From Chryseobacterium taklimakanense (GTDB lineage Bacteria; Bacteroidota; Bacteroidia; Flavobacteriales; Weeksellaceae), in NCBI RefSeq assembly GCF_900187185.1, contig NZ_LT906465.1, positions 1,922,001 to 1,986,000 on the forward strand: a stretch of 64,000 bases of DNA, in the 5' to 3' direction. Positions 17,844 through 22,231 of the stretch are shown one piece after another. Position numbers and translations under genes: made by a program. Numbering within the stretch: the first letter of the stretch is position 1; each line of letters opens with the position of its first letter. A model generated the notes under the pieces. It was given only the letters and a program-made list of their open reading frames with translations. It was not told the origin of the DNA and searched no databases.

Positions 17844-18074
17844 ATGGAAACAAGAAAAGAAAAACTTCAAGAAGTAATTAATGAAATTAATACTGCTTTT
17901 GACAGTAAAGAATTTTTGTCAAAATTATCTGATGCAGCAAAATTAGAAATATTTGAATTATCAATAATTGAGGGCGGTTTGGTTAATCTTTCCGAATCTA
18001 CAAAAAAAGAACTTCAAAAAATACAAAATAATGGAAACCAGGAAACAGAAATTACAGCAGATAATCGGCAGTAA
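17844..18074 (+). CDS. Hypothetical small protein, overlaps the next gene
   Basis: 76 aa, acidic and helical (FDSKEFLSKLSDAAKLEIFEL). Its first residues METRKEKLQEVI nearly repeat in the next gene (METRKQKLQQII), which begins inside its 3' end in another frame. No function can be given. The last 44 bp overlap the next CDS. Confidence 0.55.
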   Translation: METRKEKLQEVINEINTAFDSKEFLSKLSDAAKLEIFELSIIEGGLVNLSESTKKELQKIQNNGNQETEITADNRQ

Positions 18075-18258
18075 AGATGAATACTTCTTTATGTACGCTG
18101 ATGATCGAATGATGTTCTTCAGGAACAGAATAGAAATTCCCGAAGTAGATTACCGGCAGGAAGTCAGATCCGGAACCAAAGTAGAAATGCCTTTGTTCTT
18201 TGATCAGGAAGTTAAAAAGCAGTTTAACCTAAAAACCTTTGAAGATGAGCAGGAATAA
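18031..18258 (+). CDS. Hypothetical small protein with N-terminus like its neighbour's
   Basis: 75 aa from ATG 18031. The frame extends back to 17968, but the METRKQKLQ start mirrors the METRKEKLQ start of the gene it overlaps, which argues for this start. The middle (YFFMYADDRMMFFRNRIEIPEVDY) looks like two beta-strands. Its stop overlaps the start of the DUF5681-like gene by 14 bp. Confidence 0.6.
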   Translation: METRKQKLQQIIGSKDEYFFMYADDRMMFFRNRIEIPEVDYRQEVRSGTKVEMPLFFDQEVKKQFNLKTFEDEQE

Positions 18259-18556
18259 GGATGGCACCTTCGCACCTGGGAATCCGGGAGGAGGCAGGCC
18301 AAAAGGCAGTAAGAACAAGCAAACAGAAAATATCAGGCAATTCTTTATTGATTTCGTAGATAGGAACAAGGAAGAGCTGCAGAATGATTTCGAGATATTA
18401 GAACCAAAGGAAAGGTTCAAGTACATTTTTGATATGGCTAAATTCTTTCTGCCGACACTCAAAGCAGTGGAGTTTGGAAACATCCTGGATGAACTTACAG
18501 AGGATGATTTTGAAAAATTATTAAATCAAATTAAAGAACAATACAATTTAAATTAA
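18245..18556 (+). CDS. DUF5681-like protein (possible small terminase subunit)
   Basis: 103 aa from ATG 18245; a TTG 6 bp upstream is also possible. It begins with a DGTFAPGNPGGGRPKGSKNK motif, the hallmark of DUF5681, a domain found on phage small-terminase-like proteins. It continues with a helical segment ending EPKERFKYIFDMAKFFLPTLKAVEF, which also fits that family. In phages such proteins recognise DNA for packaging; in SaPI-like satellites a small terminase redirects packaging to the satellite genome. With no large terminase or capsid gene here, that satellite use is the attractive reading, but DUF5681 also occurs outside packaging loci. Confidence 0.65.
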   Translation: MSRNKDGTFAPGNPGGGRPKGSKNKQTENIRQFFIDFVDRNKEELQNDFEILEPKERFKYIFDMAKFFLPTLKAVEFGNILDELTEDDFEKLLNQIKEQYNLN

Positions 18557-18566
18557 AAGTACAATT

Positions 18567-19202
18567 ATGAAAAAATTCACTATTCAAGAAGAGTTACCAA
18601 AAAAAGGGAAATTAGAACCTATCCACATTGACGAGATGCGTCTAAATTGGGAGAAGGAAAAGCTGCAGCGAGCAGAGGAAAGCCTGAACAAGTTTGTGCA
18701 AGTGGTGCAATCTGTTTTAGGTGATCTTTCAGCAGCCAAATTGAAAAGATTACATTTAGAAAGTAATGAAGTGGTGCAGGAAGAACTTGCCAGCAGATTT
18801 CAGTTTCCAAATGCTTCTGATCAGTTTAACCTGGATGCATTAGGTATTAACGTGGAACCTATTTACGAAATGAGAAAAGAGTTTGCACACACCTGGAGCA
18901 GTTATTCATTTCAGTACAAAGATGGAAAATTTATTGCTGATGAAGATCAGGCAGTATTCCAGCAGTTTTACACCTATGTAGATACACCGGAGAAAAAGAA
19001 GTTTATTTCACTATTAGAGCAGCAGGTGGAGCTTTACAATGAATTCAAGGCTGCTGGTTTAATACGTAGCTATACACATCTTCGTGAAGTCTTTTATCCC
19101 AATATGTTCACCATTGATATTTATGGGAATATGAGTGTAAAGACAGACAGATTACCATCTTTGTTAAGTTATGTAGGAAGATATATCCAAATCAGCGTTT
19201 GA
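18567..19202 (+). CDS. Hypothetical protein, last gene of the element operon
   Basis: 211 aa, soluble. A charged N-terminal helix (LNWEKEKLQRAEESLNKFVQVVQSVLGDL) is followed by a mixed region with FAHTWSSYSFQYKDGKFIADEDQAV and a C-terminus with REVFYPNMFTIDIYGNMSVKTDRLPSLL. I do not recognise a family. It follows the DUF5681-like gene by 10 bp and is followed by a strong hairpin, so it ends the operon that began near 14.6 kb. Confidence 0.7.
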   Translation: MKKFTIQEELPKKGKLEPIHIDEMRLNWEKEKLQRAEESLNKFVQVVQSVLGDLSAAKLKRLHLESNEVVQEELASRFQFPNASDQFNLDALGINVEPIYEMRKEFAHTWSSYSFQYKDGKFIADEDQAVFQQFYTYVDTPEKKKFISLLEQQVELYNEFKAAGLIRSYTHLREVFYPNMFTIDIYGNMSVKTDRLPSLLSYVGRYIQISV

Positions 19203-19225
19203 TTGTACGCTTCATATTTTGGTGG

Positions 19226-19256
19226 CCGCTGGGAAATATCCTGGCGGTTTTTTTTA
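19226..19256 (+). terminator. Terminator of the element operon
   Basis: Hairpin 19226-19247 (CCGC...GCGG outer stem extended through G-U pairs, about 9 bp) followed by a run of eight or nine T. It starts 24 bp after the last stop codon. The 470 bp from here to the tRNA hold only this hairpin, the right iteron array, the right arm-like repeats and a replacement tRNA terminator. Confidence 0.8.
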
Positions 19257-19285
19257 TAGTTGGCCAGCACATTTTTATGCCAGCT

Positions 19286-19403
19286 TTATGAAATACGCTG
19301 AAAATACACCTAAAATACACCCAAAATACGCTATATTTCAAATTTGTAAAGATATGATTATCAGTTATATAAAGGTTAAATACGCAAAATACGTAAAATA
19401 CAC
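19286..19403 (-). repeat. Right iteron array: inverted counterpart of the left array
   Basis: Read on the plus strand, (C)AAAATAC(G/A) units have their central T at 19294, 19305, 19316 and 19327 (11-bp steps) and then at 19381, 19390 and 19399 (9-bp steps). Read on the minus strand this is 3 x 9 bp, an AT-rich spacer of about 45 bp, then 4 x 11 bp, the same order as at 13134-13250. The variant copies also match in order: the third 11-bp unit is TGTATTTT and the fourth CGTATTTC in both arrays. The two arrays are thus diverged inverted copies about 6.1 kb apart. Confidence 0.85.
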
Positions 19404-19594
19404 CTATATAAAGTATTTGAGAAATAAAAAATCCACCTGGAAACCAAGTGGAAATTTGTAAAAAGATAATGGTATTTCTGTGGGGGAACTACCGCAGCAA
19501 ATATAAGAATATTTCAAATAGAAAAGTTTAATTAAATGTTTGTTTAAATTTTTTGCTTTTAAGGAAATATTGAATTTTTAGTACTAAAATATTG

Positions 19595-19615
19595 AAATAA
19601 TACAAAAATAATACA
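19595..19615 (+). repeat. Pair of 11-bp-spaced direct repeats near attR (possible integrase arm sites)
   Basis: AAATAATACA at 19595-19604 and 19606-19615, identical in sequence, spacing and orientation to the pair at 11686-11706. It lies about 60 bp inside the right attachment repeat. Confidence 0.55.
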
Positions 19616-19646
19616 AAAAAGGCACTCACATAAAATGTAAATGCCT
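19610..19646 (-). terminator. Element-borne terminator for tRNA-Glu
   Basis: On the minus strand, 27 bp after the tRNA 3' end, AGGCATTTACAT pairs with ATGTGAGTGCCT (12 bp including two G-U pairs, 3-nt loop; 19620-19646), followed by six T. It replaces the native terminator that integration stranded at 11517-11552. Confidence 0.7.
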
Positions 19647-19672
19647 GATTAAAAAGTGTTTGATACTTTTTT

Positions 19673-19747
19673 TGGTAGCCCGTAGGGGAATCGAACCCCT
19701 CTTGCAAGAATGAAAATCTTGAGTCCTAACCGATAGACGAACGGGCC
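19673..19747 (-). tRNA. tRNA-Glu (anticodon TTC), integration target
   Basis: A full cloverleaf is readable on the minus strand. The acceptor arms are GGCCCGT/ACGGGCT, the D arm GTCT...GGAC, the anticodon arm CAAGA-TTTTCAT-TCTTG (anticodon TTC) and the T arm AGGGG-TTCGATT-CCCCT. The tRNA body is 19676-19747 and a CCA is encoded at 19675-19673. The second tRNA-Glu in this window (22093-22164) and the attL remnant both lack an encoded CCA, so the element seems to have brought in the last bases. It follows rpsT by 10 bp and is probably co-transcribed with it. Confidence 0.97.
19675..19689. repeat. Right attachment repeat (attR), inside the tRNA-Glu 3' end
   Basis: GTAGCCCGTAGGGGA identical to 11559-11573. 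It covers the acceptor 3' strand and part of the T arm. Beyond it the tRNA gene continues only on this side. Confidence 0.9.
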
Positions 19748-19757
19748 GCTGTATAAA

Positions 19758-20012
19758 TTACGCTAATTTATTAACGTGTTTAGTCAGTTTGCTTTTCAGG
19801 TTAGCTGCTTTGTTTTTGTGGATAATGTTCTTTTTAGCAAGCTTATCCAACAAAGAGATAACTTTTGGCAGTTGCTCTGTAGCAGCCGTCTTATCCTCTT
19901 CATTTCTTAGTACTTTCACAGCTGTTCTGGCAGTTTTGTGATAGTATCTGTTACGCAGTCTTCTTGCTGCGTTTTGTCTGATTCTCTTTAGTGCTGATTT
20001 ATGATTTGCCAT
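19758..20012 (-). CDS. rpsT: 30S ribosomal protein S20
   Basis: 84 aa, highly basic, with the S20 pattern [27 protein letters not shown] at the start and [20 protein letters not shown] at the end. S20 binds 16S rRNA early in 30S assembly. A strong TTG-N19-TATCTTTG promoter precedes it and tRNA-Glu follows after 10 bp. In the empty site the order would be rpsT, tRNA-Glu, terminator, aroQ. Confidence 0.97.
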   Translation of the reverse strand: MANHKSALKRIRQNAARRLRNRYYHKTARTAVKVLRNEEDKTAATEQLPKVISLLDKLAKKNIIHKNKAANLKSKLTKHVNKLA

Positions 20013-20034
20013 AATTGTTTCTCAATTGTGGGTG

Positions 20035-20064
20035 CAAAGATATAACTATTTTTTATTCCTACAA
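20035..20064 (-). promoter_or_regulatory. Promoter of rpsT-tRNA-Glu
   Basis: On the minus strand TTG (20064-20062), 19-nt spacer, TATCTTTG (20042-20035), 22 bp before the ATG. This is a full match to the Bacteroidota primary sigma promoter. Confidence 0.8.
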
Positions 20065-20103
20065 ATTTATTTTAAAAAAAATTAAAAAAACTTTCATCAT
20101 TGT

Positions 20104-20259
20104 TCACCCGTTCTTTTCACCGCCATAAAACGCGGCTTTTGAAAAGAAACCGCCTCTCGATAAACCCGCCAAAGCCACTTGCTGCATTATCTCCCGCAAT
20201 GCCTGTTTGTAGTCCTCCGCGGTTTTTGGCTGATATTCATCAACCCAGTCCTTTATCAT
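20104..20259 (-). pseudogene. abiEii: Truncated AbiEii toxin (nucleotidyltransferase) remnant
   Basis: A 51-codon frame starts at ATG 20259 and overlaps the AbiEi stop as ATGA. It reads IKDWVDEYQPKTAEDY, then LREIMQQVALAGLSRGGFF and KAAFYGG, which is the standard AbiEii N-terminus. It then breaks into EKNG and a stop exactly where the family continues GGTALR(I/L)..., the start of the nucleotidyltransferase core. All catalytic residues are therefore missing. Nothing like the rest of the toxin follows before rpsT. The toxin of this type IV pair is dead, leaving the antitoxin gene orphaned. Confidence 0.75.
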
Positions 20260-20885
20260 AATTTTTCAATGGCTTTTATTAAAAACTTCAGCGAATCCTC
20301 TTTTGGCGCTCCGGAAATCCAACTCTGCATTTCTGCGGTGTTTAATTCCTTTAGTTGGTTTTCATCCATCCTCATGTTTTCCAGCATAAAGGTTTCGGCA
20401 GAATCCACGCTTCGGAGAATAATTCCTGGCGTTGTAACCACTTTATCCATAATTGCTTTTGCCGCCGTTGCCATTAAAGCAAATTGATTCGCACGCAGTT
20501 CTACTTGCTCAATCCCGAAAGCATAATAAGGCGCAGGAATTTTTATGAACTCAAAATTTCCAAGTTGGTTTTTGAAATTTTTGGAACGCTTCAAAGTCAT
20601 TGATACAATGCTGAAAACTTTTTCAGGAATAATTCCCCTGAATGAAAGTGCTGACTCAGCAGAGATATAACTCGGGCCATAAATAGCATTTGCAACAGCG
20701 AAAGGCTCCGGAAGCAGTTCGGAATTAAGGGTATACAGACCTTTTTTTAAAGATAACAATTCTCCTTTCTGAATCATTTCGTGAATTTTGTCGTTGGGTC
20801 TTTTGTAGTTTTTCAAAAGCGACAGCATAACCGAATGAGGAATCGGCTGAGAATGTAAGGCTGATATTTGTTTTTCAAAATCCAC
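20256..20885 (-). CDS. abiEi: AbiEi-family antitoxin (type IV toxin-antitoxin), orphaned
   Basis: 209 aa, start GTG. An N-terminal winged-HTH segment ends in the family motif GELLSLKKGLYTL (about residues 41-53). It is followed by SYISAESALSFRGIIPE and the C-terminal antitoxin domain (FEFIKIPAPYYAFGIEQV). AbiEi proteins repress their own promoter and counter the AbiEii nucleotidyltransferase. Here the toxin partner, coupled by an ATGA overlap, is cut to 51 codons. A perfect palindrome lies just upstream of the -7 box, as expected for autoregulation. The antitoxin frame itself looks intact. Confidence 0.85.
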   Translation of the reverse strand: MDFEKQISALHSQPIPHSVMLSLLKNYKRPNDKIHEMIQKGELLSLKKGLYTLNSELLPEPFAVANAIYGPSYISAESALSFRGIIPEKVFSIVSMTLKRSKNFKNQLGNFEFIKIPAPYYAFGIEQVELRANQFALMATAAKAIMDKVVTTPGIILRSVDSAETFMLENMRMDENQLKELNTAEMQSWISGAPKEDSLKFLIKAIEKL

Positions 20886-20889
20886 ACTA

Positions 20890-20897
20890 CAAATGTA
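20890..20897 (-). promoter_or_regulatory. Putative -7 element (TACATTTG) for abiEi
   Basis: The minus-strand TANNTTTG match ends only 4 bp before the GTG start at 20885. Transcription starting at the usual distance would give a leaderless or nearly leaderless message. Confidence 0.5.
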
Positions 20898-20905
20898 AAA
20901 AATAT

Positions 20906-20938
20906 AACAGATAATCGGATAATTTCCGATTATCTGTT
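20906..20938. promoter_or_regulatory. Palindromic operator upstream of abiEi
   Basis: Perfect 14-bp inverted repeat AACAGATAATCGGA / TCCGATTATCTGTT (20906-20919, 20925-20938) with a 5-bp spacer. It covers the region upstream of the -7 box where -33 would lie. AbiEi proteins are known to bind inverted repeats in their own promoter, so this is the likely operator. Confidence 0.65.
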
Positions 20939-20979
20939 TTCAAAATTACATAATTTTAATGTTGCTTGTTTAGTAATTT

Positions 20980-21021
20980 AAAAAAAATTGAAGCCGATGC
21001 CGTAGAATTTTTCACATCGGC
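20980..21021 (-). terminator. Terminator of the zinc-ribbon gene
   Basis: On the minus strand GCCGATG / CATCGGC (7-bp stem, 15-nt loop; 21021-20993), followed by TTCAATTTTTTTT. It lies about 40 bp after the stop at 21062. Confidence 0.65.
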
Positions 21022-21061
21022 AAGGCAGATAATAATCAGCGTAAAAAGGCAAGGGGTGGGA

Positions 21062-21796
21062 CTATAATTTTAGCAACCAGTCACCTTCACTATCTTTTTT
21101 TGGCCGAAATCCATAGCGACAACGGCAAGAATCAAATTCTATTGTTTTATGGGGTAAAGGCGGATTCTCAAACAGTTTTTCTAACTCAATTACTGTGTTG
21201 TCGTATTTTTCACATTCTGTTCCACTGACAGAAAGAATAACGCATTCGACTTCGAAATATTGGTAATTTAAAAAACGTCTGTTTTCGTTCAGTTGTGAAT
21301 CCAATGCTAACTTTCTAAATTCGATAACTTGTTCGTGGTTTCCTTCTTCTTTTGAGAAATTTGCCATTGAAGGATAAATAAGAGAGAATTGATGCGGTTT
21401 GGTTGTTGGTGATTCTAACAAGAAATTGAATTTTGACCAAATGAATTCCTTTAGAGGCTCAAATGTAACGATATAACTGTTGTTAAATTCTTCAAGTAGA
21501 ATTTCTTTGTCGTAGCCACAATTAACCAACTTGTTAAAATTTTTGTATTTAAATGAAACAAATTTTTTAATGTATTCCATTTCTTCCGATTGTTGTTCGG
21601 TTAGATAATAAAAGTTATCATTATTCTTTTTAACAAAGACGTATTGTTGGCAGTTTTTGCACTTAAACTTTCGTGTCTTTTGTTCGTCCGGTTCATTGTT
21701 GCAATTGGGACATTTGCATTTTTTATTAAAATGCGCTAATCGACGTTCGAGTTCAGTTTCGTCTTTTTTAAGATAATCTCCAAAAAACATATTCAT
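21062..21796 (-). CDS. Hypothetical protein with N-terminal zinc-ribbon motif
   Basis: 244 aa. CxCPxC (CKCPNCN, about residues 28-33) and CKNC (about 50-53) form a four-cysteine zinc ribbon. A helical middle follows (EEMEYIKKFVSFKYKNFNKLVNCGYD), then a C-terminal part with YFEVECVILSVSGTECEKYD. No family recognised. An alternative start is Met3. The gene lies alone between the AbiE remnant and the second tRNA-Glu and ends at its own hairpin. Its AT-rich composition fits accessory DNA. Confidence 0.7.
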   Translation of the reverse strand: MNMFFGDYLKKDETELERRLAHFNKKCKCPNCNNEPDEQKTRKFKCKNCQQYVFVKKNNDNFYYLTEQQSEEMEYIKKFVSFKYKNFNKLVNCGYDKEILLEEFNNSYIVTFEPLKEFIWSKFNFLLESPTTKPHQFSLIYPSMANFSKEEGNHEQVIEFRKLALDSQLNENRRFLNYQYFEVECVILSVSGTECEKYDNTVIELEKLFENPPLPHKTIEFDSCRCRYGFRPKKDSEGDWLLKL

Positions 21797-22053
21797 AGGT
21801 TTTATTCAAAATTAACAAAACCTAAATTATTAAGGAACATTCCCAATAATCTTTGTTAGACTTTCATTGTTTCCATATCATACACTCACAAATTTAAACG
21901 CAGTTGGTGTTTTGGGTAATTCCTTTGCTCGAACCTTTGCCGACTGTTCACCGGATTTTGAACCGGATTTGTTTTTGTATTCCTGATATTGGGGTAATGA
22001 TAAAATAACGCTTATTATTGATAAATAGGGCGTTTATTGTTTTAAGTTCGGGC
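21797..22053. other. Intergenic stretch without recognisable gene
   Basis: About 260 bp of mixed sequence between the zinc-ribbon gene and the tRNA-Glu terminator. One minus-strand frame of about 45 codons without any usual start codon runs through part of it (ending near 21880). It could be a gene remnant, but I cannot identify it. Nothing else is seen. Confidence 0.5.
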
Positions 22054-22079
22054 AATAAAAAAACCGTTTGGTTTAAACG
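22054..22079 (-). terminator. Possible terminator of the second tRNA-Glu
   Basis: On the minus strand CGTTT/AAACG hairpin (22079-22065) followed by a run of seven T after GG, 14 bp after the tRNA 3' end. The stem is short (5 bp), so confidence is moderate. Confidence 0.5.
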
Positions 22080-22092
22080 AGTTTGTGAGTTG

Positions 22093-22164
22093 TAGCCTAT
22101 AGGGGAATCGAACCCCTGTTGCAAGAATGAAAATCTTGAGTCCTTACCACTAGACGAATAGGCC
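22093..22164 (-). tRNA. tRNA-Glu (anticodon TTC), second copy
   Basis: Cloverleaf on the minus strand: acceptor GGCCTAT/ATAGGCT, anticodon arm CAAGA-TTTTCAT-TCTTG (TTC), T arm AGGGG-TTCGATT-CCCCT. No CCA is encoded (the gene ends ...GGCTACA). Differences from the first copy in the acceptor stem are compensatory. It is 2.4 kb from the first tRNA-Glu, and the AbiE remnant lies between them. Confidence 0.96.
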
Positions 22165-22182
22165 AATAAAAATTTGGGCCTG

Positions 22183-22212
22183 CAAAAATATCGAAAAACT
22201 TTTGAATTCCAA
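22183..22212 (-). promoter_or_regulatory. Promoter of the second tRNA-Glu
   Basis: Minus strand TTG (22212-22210), 19-nt spacer, TATTTTTG (22190-22183), 18 bp before the tRNA 5' end. Full match to the Bacteroidota consensus. Confidence 0.8.
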
Positions 22213-22231
22213 AATCAGACAGGCGGCAGGA

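Larger units (their letters stand above)
11559..19689. mobile_element. Integrated element of about 8.1 kb in tRNA-Glu (candidate phage satellite / minimal integrative element)
   Basis: Bounded by the 15-bp direct repeat GTAGCCCGTAGGGGA (11559-11573 and 19675-19689), which is the 3' end of the tRNA-Glu gene kept whole at the right end. A tyrosine integrase lies next to the left end and reads inward. Then come an S24-like protein, an unknown, a small HTH protein, DUF3987, DUF6371, small unknowns, a DUF5681/small-terminase-like protein and one more unknown, ending at a hairpin terminator. Paired integrase-arm-like sites lie near both ends and mirrored iteron arrays flank the gene block. There is no relaxase, type IV secretion, capsid, portal, tail or large terminase gene. 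The set of integrase, HTH, ATPase/primase replication pair and small-terminase-like gene resembles phage satellites; this last step is inference. Confidence 0.85.

Noticed and set aside
19219-19461. An 80-codon plus-strand frame with KYA/KYV/KYT repeats
   Set aside because: Its repeats are simply the translation of the iteron array; it begins at the operon terminator and has no start signal or coding character.
21878-22020. Minus-strand frame of about 45 codons ending in a protein-like segment
   Set aside because: No ATG, GTG or TTG start and no identifiable homologue; at best a remnant, so not listed as a gene.
21948-22166. 72-codon minus-strand frame starting in the second tRNA-Glu
   Set aside because: Its first half is a translation of the tRNA itself.
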